Below, in pieces: positions 1-11,816 of a stretch of DNA of 64,000 nucleotides. The notes under the pieces are model-generated. The model was not told the origin of the DNA and searched no databases. It worked only from the letters and a program-made list of their open reading frames with translations. Position 1 is the stretch's first letter. Each line of letters begins with the position of its first letter. Position numbers and translations under genes: made by a program. This stretch comes from Plantago ovata (lineage: Eukaryota; Streptophyta; Magnoliopsida; Lamiales; Plantaginaceae): positions 52,520,725 through 52,584,724 of the forward strand of contig CM051455.1 in assembly GCA_028274465.1 (NCBI GenBank). The letters are read 5' to 3'.

Positions 1-1326
1 GAGAAGTTTTTACCTCAGAAGCAGTAAATTCACGAGCTAGCTCCTGGTTGATTGTTGGATCCACTAGAGTCTTTATAGTGCGCACACCATCTTCAATCTC
101 AGCAGCAGAAGGCCGTCGACTCTGAAATATGCCACTATAATAATCTGTTACAATGCGGCTCATGCTCTCCTCATCGATACACATCATTCCATCCTCATCC
201 CTCAATCCCATAATCTCATTTCTTTTTGCCCTCTGCGTAGCATAAGAATGGAAGAATATCGTATTCTGATCCCCTTCTGCCAACCACTGAACTTTTTCTC
301 TCTGCTTCCACATCGATTCTTCCCGGTCCAGCTCCTCATTCAAGTCAAATTTCACTTGCCGTATAGCCTCCCGGTTTGCTGTAGTAAACGGTTGTTTTGT
401 CAGTATCTCAAGCTTCTCCCTCAGCTTACGCACCTTAACTCGAACTTGCCCAAACTGCAATTTCTCCCAATTGACAAGAGAAAATCGACAATTATCAAGA
501 TTCTCCAACATACCCAGATCCGTATCCCACGACAGTTCAACCATTCGCTCACAATCCTCCCGCCACAACCACATCGATTCAAATCGAAATCGCTTCCGAC
601 TATGCCTATATCGCCTCTGACTAGTACTTCTCAGATTAATCAAAAGAGGCAGATGATCAGAATAGTCTGTGTTTAAATGGATTACCTTAGCATCCGGAAA
701 AGCTTGACGCCATGACTGTATCGCCGTCCCTCTATCCAAACGGCTCTGAATATGTGAATCATCTGGCTGCTGATTCGACCAGGTGAATCGATGCCCTTCA
801 AAATCCAAATCGCTCATCTACAGTGTGTCAAAGTATCTCGAAAGTCTCTTAGTCTCCAATTCGGTACCGGAGCGCCCCCATCCTTATCTATATTTGCAGT
901 GATTTCGTTAAAATCACCTGCGCATAACCAGGGCCTAAATGAATGATGGGATAATTGCTTAAGAAGGGCCCAAGTTCTTTTTCTTTTAGCACTGTCCGGT
1001 TCTCCATAAAAACCTGTGAAACGCCACACTAAATCACTGCCCGAAAGTTGAACCGTAGCATCAATATGATTATTATAGAAGCTTTGAACCACGACATCAG
1101 TGTCCTTGTCCCAAAGTAACGCTAAACCTCCTGATTTTCCAATAGACGAAACCGAAACACCAAAAAGATTAAATCTCTGTTTAATCCTATTAATTTTATG
1201 GTCGCCCATTCGGGTTTCCATAAGAAAAATAAGACTTGGGGAATGAGTACAAAGCAACTCCTTTAAGGCCCTAGTTGTCCAAGGGTTCCCCAGTCCCTGG
1301 CAATTCCAGGCCAATGTGCGACTCAT
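1..1326 (-). pseudogene. LINE ORF2 N-terminal part (endonuclease domain), partial and frameshifted
   Basis: The frame starting at 1326 encodes a LINE endonuclease: WNCQG near the start, ETRMG, a GGLALLWD segment, FTGFYGEP and the catalytic-type CAGDFNEI. This domain nicks target DNA before target-primed reverse transcription. The frame stops at 814-816, but the family sequence continues immediately in another frame on the same strand (SDLDFEGHRFTWSNQQPDD, then SDHLPLL, then EKVQWLAEGDQNTIFFHSYA, the usual linker before the reverse transcriptase). A one- or two-base indel near 815 is therefore likely. The reading continues to the window edge without reaching the reverse transcriptase. The plus-strand open frame at 248-676 is only the antisense of this region. 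Confidence 0.88.
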
Positions 1327-3424
1327 TGGTCTAGGCGGAGTTGCTCAGCAACCTCCGCCTCTGGTGAAATAAATTCCTGAGAATTTTCATCCACACGAAC
1401 TTTCTTATTAGCCTGTCGACCACTAAATTTCTTTCCTCCAGACTTAGATGTGTACTTTTTCACTTTATTTGTCGAGCCAAGGGGTCGTCCTCGTTTTCTT
1501 TCAGGGAGTGGGTTGGGTTCCGGATTAGGGCCAGGGTGAATATTGTTTGGGTTAAGGTTGTCGAGATGGGCTTGAAAAACCATGCCATTAGCTGGATGTG
1601 GGTCACTGGGCGGGATATTGGGCTGCTGGTGTATGGATTGGTTAAGGTAAAAAAAGTTGAAACCTGGTGGGCCTGTGTAGTAAGCTGAATGGGTAGGATG
1701 AGGGAAACCGGGTGGGCCTGGTGGGAATTTAAAGTTGGGTTGAAGTTTGGATACATGGAAATTGGGCCGTATGGGAGAGTCCATTTCTTGGGTTAAGTGA
1801 TCCACGTCCATAGGCAACAAAGGATAATTATCAGTGGTTTGAACAATAGAATCTGGCTCATAGATAACTAGCTCCTTTCCTTTAGAACTGAAATTGTTGG
1901 GTATATTAACAGAATTAGTTTCCTGGATATCTGTGGGTAGTTTAGTCGAAGAGGATGCCCCCCCAAAAACCGGAACCGACCCCAAGGCACGTGAACCTGA
2001 ATGTGAACTGTTCCCTACAATCTCTCCATTTCCAGTAACATGATGAACTGGTCCTTTCCCCAATATGCCCTTACCTCCTCCCGACGGCGAAAGATCAGGC
2101 TGGTTCCTACCGGAATCTGTGTTTGATGCTACCACAAACCGGAATCTGTGTTTGATGCTACCACAAACCGGAATCTCTGACCATGTCCAGTCGAAATTGA
2201 GCTCTTAATAAACCTGTTCTTATGATTAATAGGTGCTGCACGCAGCCATTCACCATAATCCAAATTTGACTCCTTAATTTGTCTCGTAAGACCGTATTTT
2301 TCAAGAGCAACATGACAATCTTTCACAAGATGTCCTAAGATGCCACAGAAATAGCAGAAATTTGGTAAGCGTTCGTAAGATAATAATGGTTGAATAACTC
2401 CCCCAGTAGGTCCTTCCATGTTCGAACATCGTCGTAAAGGTTGACACACATCTAACGTTACTCGAATACGCATAATCATACAAATATCTCCATCCTCATC
2501 CGGGTTCTCCATTCTGATATACGTACCAACATTGTTTCCAATGATTTTAGCTACACCTTCATGTAAGAAAGACGGTGGCATCCTGGAAATTTGAACATGA
2601 AAATCAGCAAAGTTAAGATCAACCTCATCTGGAGTCTTACCTGCATCAATAGCCCTGAAAATGACCAAATTTCCGTCGAACGCCCATGGACCGTAATCTA
2701 GGATGTATTCCTTATCAGCCACATGTTCCAAGGTACACAAAATTCTATCCTCCCCATATTTCTGCATACACACCGTACGAATCAAATCCCAAGCTGAAAT
2801 CATAGTCCTCTCAAAAGATTCCAAGTGAACCTGCTTGCGAGTCAAAACTCGTCCAATCTCCAAAGGAACCTTAATAGTAGGTTTTTCAGCCTCTTTGAAG
2901 CTCAAAATCCTCTCAAAACCTTCAATTGTTTGCACACCCATGGTCGTCCTACCACTGTAGAGAGAAAATGTTATGCGCACTATAAAGAAGCAGGGTCTCG
3001 CAATCCGCCAAGGCCACCTGTGAAATCTGAAACTGAGATAATAAAACCAAGGCCAAAAAAGAAGCGTGAGATAAGTGAAGAGGGGAATTATGTGAGGACT
3101 GGGTATTATAAGAAGATAAGTTTTAGTAGCCAACGGATCAAGAAACCAATCAACATCAAGTAAAAAATAAAAGGGAAGAGATAAGACCATATGAATAAAA
3201 TCTGTGACCATAATTCGTGGACTGCACTTGAGATAAACCTGGGCCAAAAAACTGTTTGGCCATAACCTCGCAATTTGGTGGAGTTGTCGAACAGAAAGCC
3301 AGGGAAGGGAAGGAAGAAAACTCTCATTCGAAGAGGACCCATTTTCCAGCCGGAGGAAGAAACTCTCATGCGAGAGGAAAATCTTAGAGAGAGAAAGTTT
3401 AGAGAGAGACATTTTTTTTTTCAT
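1323..3424 (-). pseudogene. LINE ORF1 (DUF4283 + CCHC nucleic-acid-binding protein), frame-broken
   Basis: ORF1 of plant L1 elements binds the element RNA and forms the ribonucleoprotein needed for retrotransposition. The recognisable protein starts around the ATG at 2941-2943 (MGVQTIEGFERILSFKEAEK), although the frame is open back to 3424; the hydrophobic stretch encoded above 2943 looks like untranslated leader. The DUF4283-like region spans about 2500-2900 and the zinc knuckle lies near 2320-2360. A proline-rich, basic C-terminal tail follows (GPPGFPHPTHSAYYTGPPGF, then KRGRPLGSTNKVKK, an AT-hook-like motif). A perfect 29-bp tandem duplication at 2110-2167 shifts the frame between the two parts, so the peptide VVASNTDSG is encoded twice. 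The tail ends at 1323, overlapping the start of ORF2. Confidence 0.85.
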
Positions 3425-4158
3425 AAAAAAATTTTCACCAGTATTTAAATTCCTTAATTATACCATCTTTTAAATAAGACATGAATTTAATTAATCTTCT
3501 CTGTCCAATCTAATAAACGCACAAAGTAGAAACAATTCTACTTGCATATTAACATTGAAAGTTATTTTTCATTTCTAACCCCTAGAAATTTAAAAATGCT
3601 ACAAACCTCTCTCATGCAAATTTCCCCTTGAAACATTTTACAATTTATAGGAGATTTAATTTTACAAACCGTGCCATTACAAGTATACTTCTCTAAGACT
3701 CTAACCAAATCAGACTCTAACCGTATCAATGTTCTTCTTAATATTATTTGTTTTTTCATTATTTAAATTTAAAAATAAACTAGACCTTATTATAAACTCT
3801 ACTTTTATATATAAATATTCGAATATACTATGTTAATAAATGATCACAAAATTATTCTTATTATTGACCGGCCCTTAGATTTAAATTTAAAGTAATTTAT
3901 TTATCGCCAACAAAATATACATCCGTTCAATCTTTAAAACTTCATACTAACTTTTGTTGGGAAAGTATTAAAAAATTAAAAATATTTAATTGTTGATACC
4001 AATATTTCAGAGAGAAACTATTTTAGAGTTCTAAAGAATATTATATATATATAAAAGTTCAAGGGCTTTAATGAAATAAGAAAAGGTTATATTTTAATTT
4101 GCAAATATACGATTTACTACCATAAATCCATAATCTCTTTGTACGTAGTACTATGCTA
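3425..4158. other. AT-rich intergenic stretch, no gene seen
   Basis: Separates the LINE 5' end from the H4 promoter. It is strongly AT-rich with short A and T runs. I see no conserved coding potential, RNA gene or clear repeat ends; the short minus-strand frame at 3562-3759 has no recognisable domain. Confidence 0.6.
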
Positions 4159-4667
<509 letters not shown>

Positions 4668-5114
4668 GGTTAAGTTTGGGATATTTTTGTAAATTCAGTT
4701 TGATTTACCATTGCTTATGGTTATGCCGTTAGTATTAGTTAAGTGATTAGGAGTTATCTTTGGTAGTGTTGTTTGAATGTGATGAAGTTTCAGTTTCAGA
4801 TCTGAATTGGAGTTGTATTCTTATGAGTTTGTTGAAATGACAATGGTGTTTTTGTTTTAAAGATTAAATCAATATTAATGGTGTTATTAAAGCTTGGATT
4901 TACACTAGTGGTTTCTCATTTGATTTTGTAGCTGTTTTGTTATCACTTATCAGTGTGCTTGAATTTACATTAGTGGTTCTTTTGTTTAATTAACAGTCCT
5001 GTAATTGGCAAATGGATTTGTAGTCTTTTTGTTTAATTAACACTCTCTTGCTTTTTTGCTTTACCTTTGTGTTAAAGTGAGCTTACTGACTCTCTGTTTA
5101 CACTTCTTCCGATT
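4668..5114 (+). other. H4 3' untranslated region and downstream DNA
   Basis: T- and G-rich sequence typical of plant 3' UTRs follows the stop codon. A short local repeat, TTTGTTTAATTAACA, occurs near 4982 and 5029. No animal-type histone stem-loop is seen, as expected because plant histone mRNAs are polyadenylated. No other gene is visible. Confidence 0.5.
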
Positions 5115-5116
5115 CA

Positions 5117-5335
5117 TTAATTAATTAATAACTTTCTAAGGTGATTATTCATGGCGACCTTTGACCACGCATAAATTCTAAATTAAACCGTATCAATATA
5201 AATTAAAAATTGATTATGAAAATATACTCCATTTAATTTCATAATATAATTTTATTACATTTTTATCTAATGTAATTTAGGAGCTTTACGTGGTCAAGGT
5301 CGCAATGAATACCCTTTAATAAGTTATTAATGAAA
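5117..5335. repeat. MITE-like inverted-repeat element
   Basis: The left arm (about 5117-5166, including ATTCATGGCGACC and TTGACCACG) matches the reverse complement of the right arm (about 5285-5335, including CGTGGTCAAGGTCGCAATG), with a few mismatches and small gaps. The AT-rich centre has no coding potential. About 220 bp long with arms of about 45 bp, it looks like a non-autonomous DNA element downstream of H4. I could not fix the target duplication or the superfamily. Confidence 0.6.
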
Positions 5336-5336
5336 T

Positions 5337-5862
5337 GGATGTAGTATAATACAGACCAATTCAAGCAAAGTTTACATTACAGTATTTACAGAGTATTCCT
5401 GGAGGTAACGTAAATTTTATACGATTGCTTCTAGTTTATGCACATTATGATACAGAGATTGGGCGACCACGCAATTTTTCTGGTTAACGCGAAGTTTACC
5501 AGAATCTTTACTAGTTTAGGCACACTATTGACTATCATACAGAGTACATGAACATTCATTGTAGGACTGCATATGATTTCTTCCAAGAACCAGTTAAAAG
5601 TAGAATTCCAGTTGATGTAGCTTCCAGTTCTAAGTAGCTTCCACTTTGACGAATATGCCTGCAACACATTGAAAGCTTTTCCTTCTAGTTCAATGGACAC
5701 CACATTGTTCAGACCAACTACCATGCTAACTGCCTAACTGGAGGAGCTGGCTGACAGCTACTTATTGCTATGAAAAGGATTTATTCAGTTATCACACAAA
5801 CTACTAGACCACAACCAGTGTTGAGCTTTATCGAGTGATATAAGTCCCTACAGTTGATTGGC
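5337..5862 (-). other. 3' flank of the ankyrin gene
   Basis: Between the small repeat and the ankyrin gene stop codon at 5863. It probably includes the 3' UTR of that gene. The 97-codon minus-strand frame at 5431-5724 matches no domain I recognise and is probably fortuitous. Confidence 0.4.
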
Positions 5863-8249
5863 TTAGGTTCCCAGGGTGTATAGGACCAAACAGAACGGAT
5901 AGTAGGATGCACGCTTGAACATAGGATAGTTTGATGGCCTAAAGAAACAAAGAGGGATAAACATTATCACGAGGATGATGATGAATACTGTGCCAATTGA
6001 CAAGATGGCATGTGTAAGCCAACTCAGTTCGCTTATAACTGTGCAGATACCGGCAGTGAAAGCCATTGACATCATAGTGAGGGATATTCCACATAGAGGC
6101 AGAGCAAGTTTTAAGGCTACATGCATGACACCTGGATCACCTTGCTGTGCCCATAGGAGTATGATGGCGACAATGATAGAAGTGAACATTGCTACTGTGT
6201 CAAAAATCAGAAACTCTTGAAAGTTCACATTCTGGATCATTGTTGCATAGCCTTGATCTCTGTTACCGTTGTTGTAGCCACCGGGGAGCGTGAAACCTGC
6301 TGTAAATGTGACAGTTGCTATGAATGTGGCAACCAGCAGAATCACATTGACCTTGTCCCTCCAGCTTTCTGTCTCTACCTGATCACCCAGATTGAAGCTT
6401 GGACTACGGCTACACTTCGGTACACGTGCTTGTGGCGCACCAAGCACCCTCAAGGCCATCCAAGTAAGCCGCTGCATAAAGTCAGCCATTGGGTATTGTA
6501 AATGCTACTCGTGTAAATCAAATTGCAGCCATACAGGTATTGTATCTCCTAAGCTTATTCACTCATTCTCAGTTGAGTTTTACTACTTATTAATTGCATT
6601 TGATGTGTAAATTCAGACCTTCTGAAATGATGGCACTGCCATTTCCATTTGCTCTTCAGCAATGTCAAGTGCTGTCTGGCGCTTGTTGTTGGTTAGCTTG
6701 AGACTCGCCCCATTCCTTGCAAGGGTGATGATCATCTTTGGATGTGAATAAAAGGTGGCCAAGTGTAATGGTGTGTTTCCGCTTTCATCTTTATCATTAA
6801 CAAGAATCTCTAGCTCTGGCATTTTAAGCATACAATCCACTGCTTGGCATTTTCCACTTCTAGCTGCAATATGTAGGAGAGTTTGACCATCTGTGTTCAG
6901 CAGTTCCCTCATGTCTGGTCGTTGGTTGATCATAAATTTGATTATGTCAACTTGACCCTTGTGAGCTGCTGAATGAATGGGGTAGAAACCCGATTTATCT
7001 TTCTGGTAAGCAAATTCATGATGTACTCTCAGTAAGAACTTCACCCCTTCAGTATATCCTGAGCACACAGCAACATGGAGGGGATTCTTTCCGTTGCTGC
7101 CCCTTACATAAAACGACTGTCGATCTTTGCACCATAGTAGCTTCAGGACATCCGTTTTTTTTTCTTTTGTTGAGGAAAATGAGAAACCGTTAATATGACA
7201 GCAACAAAAGGCATATACCAGGTGCTTTAGCATTCACTAGAAATTAGATGCATGGCATATGTTCTTTTCTTCTACATTAAAGTTTAAACAGTTATAAATT
7301 CTATGAAATCACTGTTTCCTGTGAAGAGTAACAAGCTTTTCAGGAGTGTTTCTATAATACAGTACTGTAATACAATTCGATCATATACTATTAGATGCAT
7401 ATTATTTTTTATTTCTTCTTTTGTTGTTGTTGACTAGTTTTTTATCTTAGCTTCAAGGGATAAAACTCAGATGGAAATTTCAGTTGACAGTTCATATTGT
7501 TTTAATGACTGGCGCATAGAACATTAACTCAACATCATAAAGCTGTGTAAATGGTTGTGAGAGAGGAGGAGGAAGAGAGGGGGGGGGGGGGGATACTAAC
7601 CAGTGTTATTGCCAAGGATTGCAGCGAAAACAGGTGATTTGGTCTTATGTTTGCCTCCGGCATTATAGTCATTGACAGGGTTCTCTGCAATGAGCCTACA
7701 GATGGTGATAAATCCTGCTTCTGCAGCCAGATAAAGTATAGATTTACCTTCTTTATTAAATGAATAAGGAAAACTTCGATTCTTATTTATCAATATTCGA
7801 GCTACTTCCTCATGTCCGCATTTCAGAGCCTCGTGCAGAGCAGTGTTCCCTTCGTCATTCTTCTCTCCCAGGCCCCCTTCTTTGAAATCTGAGTTTATCA
7901 ACAATGTAACCAGGAGAGAATCTCCAGCTCTTGCTGCAATATGAAGTGCAACATCTCCTTTTGCATTCTTGTCAGCAACACAGCAAGGCAAGTCCTTGCA
8001 GATGATTTTCACAAGCTCATATTGTCTGAAGCTCGTGGCTATGTGCAGAATAGTGTTTCTTTGAGGGCCTAGTTGAAGCTCCACACAAGGAGCTGGTGTG
8101 TAGTGAGTGTCCCCATTCATGACCCTGAAGAATCCAAGAACATCCCCTTCAGTTGTTGCTCTATACAGTGCTGGGTCCATGGTTTCAGCAGTCTCGTAAC
8201 TTTCCTCGTCCGCTTCTTCCAGCAAAATTTGATATTTGGCCACAGACAT
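5863..8249 (-). CDS. Ankyrin-repeat protein with C-terminal PGG domain (ITN1/ACD6-like), three exons
   Basis: Minus-strand exons that fit GT-AG rules: 8249-7601, 7163-6619 and 6504-5863, giving 611 residues with phases 1 and 0 at the two junctions. Exon 1 and exon 2 encode about eight to nine ankyrin repeats (GDVALHIAARAGDSLLVTLL, GNTALHEALKCGHEEVARIL, GKNPLHVAVCSGY, GFYPIHSAAHKG, GQTLLHIAARSGK, GNTPLHLATFYSHPK). Exon 3 encodes a PGG domain (WRDKVNVILLVATFIATVTF, GFTLPGGY at about residues 446-475) followed by three more hydrophobic segments, so four membrane spans in total. Family members sit in plasma or internal membranes and act in salt, abscisic acid or immune signalling; the exact role here is unknown. 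The start at 8249 is the first ATG; MDPALYRATTEGD about 20 codons on is an alternative. The exon 2 acceptor (AAAAG before nine A) is the least certain boundary. A G-run lies just inside intron 1 at 7580-7592. Confidence 0.88.
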
Positions 8250-8388
8250 AGGTAATATTCTTCCCAGTTACCTCTCTGTGCAATTGTCTTTAGAATATAT
8301 TGTTCATTCAAGACTTTTATATTGACATTTGATGTAATCTTCTGATTAGCTATCAAGTAATTTCTTGGGAACTTGTTATGTTGACTTG

Positions 8389-8395
8389 ATTTATA
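8389..8395 (-). promoter_or_regulatory. Possible TATA box of the ankyrin gene
   Basis: TATAAAT on the minus strand, about 140 bases before the chosen ATG at 8249, a plausible position for a core promoter with a roughly 100-base leader. Supported only by sequence and spacing. Confidence 0.4.
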
Positions 8396-8399
8396 CATG

Positions 8400-10583
8400 C
8401 TATCTTCCCAAACTAACGACTCACTTAACGCGTATAATACTAGAAAGGATTAATCAGGAGTCAGGACCATACCTGGAAAAGGACATTAATCTGTGCTGAG
8501 TGAAGAATATGTTACATGTAGGACCCTGAAGATTTGCTAAACCTTGCATTGCCACTTAACATGAGCAGCCAGTGACATGGATATTCCATTTTCGTTCATT
8601 ACTTAAAACTTATTATGTTGACGACATTAAAGTCTAGATTGGTAAGTTCCAATGATGTTTATTATCTGAAGCTGACTGAGTAGGTAGCAAAATTGTGTTT
8701 CACTTCTGTACAATTCTGCTGAATGTAACATTTAAAGTCTAGATTGACTATTCGAATTAGTGCTAAATTTGGTTTGTTTATATTTCCCTAGTGATGTGAT
8801 TGCTCAAATAACAGGTTTCTTTGCAAGTCCCACGCTACATATACCTGGCCCACGTTGTGGAGGGAGAGGGTGTTCAGAGGCACTAGCAGAGCCTTGAGGC
8901 TGCGTCCATAACAGGAAGGCTCTCCTTACAGGTGCCATGCATGTCCCTTAACCATAGTAGTAAAATTAGTCCAAGGATACTAGGTACTATATTGTGTTTA
9001 TTAATCATTTCACTTGTTTAAGTGTTTTTCCGATCTTTTTGGCTTTCCTAACATTGGTTGTTGAGCACAATCAGCTTGAGAGTAAAGCTCACCAAGTTTC
9101 TTGGTAATTTTCACACTGTGGTGCTGATGGGTGGTTTAGACTCGTTCATTGCTGTCAGTTTCGATCTTAAAGAGTGTTGTCTTCATCCTCTGGCTTGTTG
9201 GGGCACAAGTATAATGACATGTCATTAGTTTTATTGTAAAGCAGTAGTCATGTTAAAGATTGGTAAGTAGTAGTAGGGTACAAAACTAGCTTTAAAGAAT
9301 GTGGTATTGCTGTGGACTTGTAGTGCTGGTCCAAAGTTCACATAAGATAGCTGATTAAATTACAACTCCGAAGGCACTCAAGGCCCAAGTGCTGATGTAG
9401 ATGAAGTAAAATATAATCGAAGAGCCAAGCTTGGTGGTTTGGTAAGTTTTGAGTAATTAAATGGATTATAGGGCGAGTATATGCTTCATGTTTCAAGTTT
9501 CGGCTTTCAACCTTTGGTCAGACAAAGCCCTCAGCAGAACGATAATTAGATTTCAGAATGGCGTAGTTAGCTGGTATTTGTTAGTGGCCAAGTGATATAA
9601 AGGTGTTGAAGTAGTAAAAGAGTAGATTAGGTTGCCGAAGAGTAACATGACATTTATTGGGGCTTAAACAAATTCAGATAAAATTATAATCCAATTTCTG
9701 CTATTTCCACAATGTTTTAAAGCTCAAAACAATACTATGTATATATAATTTATGAAATTTGTGACAATTCATGTTGTATCTGGTAATTCGGGATTGCAAT
9801 AAACATGTGATTTATGCAATGCAAGCAAAGCAGAGCTTAATGAAGCTTTGTAATTCGAGTTTAATTAATCTCTGTAACAAAGCTTAATGAATCAGAGCTT
9901 AATGTTTATTAAGCCATGTATAAGCTAATTCAGGTGAACTGAACTCGTATAGGGAGAATCATTCAATTATATGCTTTAGGGGACTGAGTTCATTTGGCAT
10001 GGGATCTTGTTTGCGCTGGACTAACAATTAGATTACCAAAATTGTAATTTACCCATATTATTAGTTAGCTCGGGGAGCCGCCTGAATAATTTAAGGTCGG
10101 TCGGTGAACGTTAGTTTTCATAGTTGAAGAGAGGTGAAATCTTTACATGATTTTCCTTTTCTTTTTAGAACTTAGAAAATAAAATATGTGATTTTCTAAA
10201 GAAGGCCCTGTTATTAGGATTGTAGTCCTTTAAACTGGTCAAGAAAAAAGGTTATTTTTTCTCCAAGTCAAGGGCTCCAAATTTTCAATTGAGGAGGTCA
10301 CTGCACAAGATTTCTAATTTGTAGTAGAGCATTCATTGATATGGCTTGGAATGGTTTGGAAGTTAATTGAGGCTGGCCTTAAATATAAAAGCTTCAAAAT
10401 AAATTTATTCCAAATTGAAGACTCCAATGGTTTGGGGTTTAATTGAAACTTCTATGTAGGTCCATATCTAGATCACATAATAGGAAAGCGTGAGTGAAAA
10501 CACGAACGATAAAGCACGAGCGAAAGCGTAAATATGAAATAAAATAGAGAGCGATGATTAATAAATAAATATCTTAATTAAAG
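8400..10583. other. Gene-poor stretch upstream of the ankyrin gene
   Basis: No frame of useful length and no recognisable domain on either strand. The part nearest 8400 may hold upstream regulatory DNA of the ankyrin gene. A somewhat GC-richer patch lies at about 8830-8940 with no recognisable content. Local repeats of AAGCTTAATGAA type occur at about 9830-9900. Confidence 0.5.
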
Positions 10584-11467
10584 TAATATAATAAGTCGGT
10601 TGATTTACCCAATTGATTAACCTACCAATTAAATTAAAGTAATATAATAAGCCGGTTGATTTACCAAATTGATTGACCTACCAATCAATTTTAATCCGTT
10701 GATCTTGCTTATCCAATTTCAATCTGGTGCGTACATGTGTCATTAGTTAATTAAAAGATGTAGGGGTCGAATCCTGTTGGCGTGATTTTTCTCCATTATT
10801 TTTATTATTATTTTTATTGAAGGGGTGTTTGGTTCGAATCTTGTTGGCGTGATGTTTCTCTATTATTTGTATCATTATTTTAGTTGAAGGTGTTGAGTTT
10901 GAATCTTATTGACGTATTTTTTTTCTTTTTTATTTATTCTCTTCTTAAATTTTTATTTTTTAACATAAAGTTGTATGACGTATTATACTAATTTTAAAAA
11001 TAACCATGATATGTTTTTACAAAAAAATACATACTTCCTCCGTCCAATAATAAATGTAACACTTGATTTTGTTGACTTTTTCGATGGTCATTTTGACATT
11101 AAATTATTCTTAACCATACAATAAAAATAACTAAAAACATCATATTATGAAACTAGAATGTTTATATGAAGCACTTGACAATATATTCAACTGATGAAGA
11201 ATACTAATTAACATGCGAAAAAGATGCATTGCAGATTTTGAAGTTGAATGTTTCCAAAATCTATAGATGTATCTGATGGTTCTTAACTCATCGGAAGAAT
11301 ACTTTTCGTATGTCTAATATAGTTCAATTCAAAACTATTAATTGCATAACTACAAAAACTATATACATTTATAGCACACCATTTATATTAAGTTTAATTA
11401 CTCAATTAGTTATTTTTTTATTACGTTTGAAGTCATTATGTAAGTAATTATGTGACGCGGTTCCTAG
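10584..11467 (+). mobile_element. Helitron-like non-autonomous element, copy 1 (3' hairpin lost)
   Basis: 10641-11441 matches 36961-37751 almost base for base (about 800 bp), and both copies end in the same tail, TGTGACGCGGTTCCTAGT (here to 11467, with the following T at 11468). CTAG followed by T is the Helitron 3' signature. Copy 1 lacks about 80 bp before this tail, including the hairpin seen in copy 2. The 5' part contains a local duplication of about 55 bp (AATATAATAAGTCGGTTG at 10585 and again at 10641). Shared sequence includes three tandem GGTTCGAATC-type words. The true 5' end is not certain because the flanks of the two copies diverge just before 10641/36961. No protein is encoded. 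Confidence 0.65.
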
Positions 11468-11795
11468 TTAATATATATGGATATATGATAATAAACCCGT
11501 GTTGTTTGGATTTGTTGCGGTTATTGGTATGTTGGTGGCTTCAACTTTGTTGGTTTGGTGTGGATGATGGAATAAGGAATTTTATTTTTGGCCTATGGTG
11601 TGGAAACTTTTCTGATCTCAAAATTATTGTTTGGTGCGGAGGTTCCGTGTAATTTGTTTTTATGTATGTTGATCCGGAGGTCCGTTTAGATTTCAAAAAC
11701 ATTTTTTTATCTATTATTCTTATTCTGAGCATTTCTTATACTATTTGATTAATAAAATTCTTTGTTGTTTAAAAAGAAAAAAAAACTTTACAATA
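11468..11795 (+). mobile_element. Possible LINE 3' tail fragment
   Basis: The sequence ends in TTAATAAAATTCTTTGTTGTTT followed by an A-rich run (about 11770-11785), a tail style common in plant L1 elements. The open frame at 11452-11652 shows no clear domain. The call rests on tail style only. Confidence 0.3.
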
Positions 11796-11816
11796 TATAT
11801 TACCTTCATTGACCAA

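Larger units (their letters stand above)
1..3424 (-). mobile_element. L1-type LINE (non-LTR retrotransposon), 5' part, cut by window edge
   Basis: On the minus strand two consecutive reading frames are seen. The first carries a DUF4283-like region followed by a CCHC zinc knuckle (CYFCGILGHLVKDC), as in ORF1 of plant L1 elements. The second begins with an apurinic-type endonuclease domain (start MSRTLAWNCQGLGNPWTTRA, later CAGDFNEI and HRFTWSNQQ). The reverse transcriptase would lie before base 1, outside the window. ORF1 stop and ORF2 start overlap as ATGA at 1323-1326. The element is not intact: a 29-bp tandem duplication breaks ORF1, and a reading-frame shift near 815 breaks ORF2. The 5' end lies at or a little above 3424; no target duplication can be checked because the 3' end is missing. 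Confidence 0.9.

Noticed and set aside
248-676. Plus-strand frame of 142 codons
   Set aside because: Antisense of the LINE ORF2 linker region, which is clearly coding on the minus strand.
5431-5724. 97-codon minus-strand frame downstream of the ankyrin gene
   Set aside because: No recognisable domain and no splice signals linking it to the gene; probably 3' UTR or chance.
8117-8398. Minus-strand frame of 93 codons overlapping ankyrin exon 1
   Set aside because: Different frame from the ankyrin coding sequence and covers the inferred promoter and leader.
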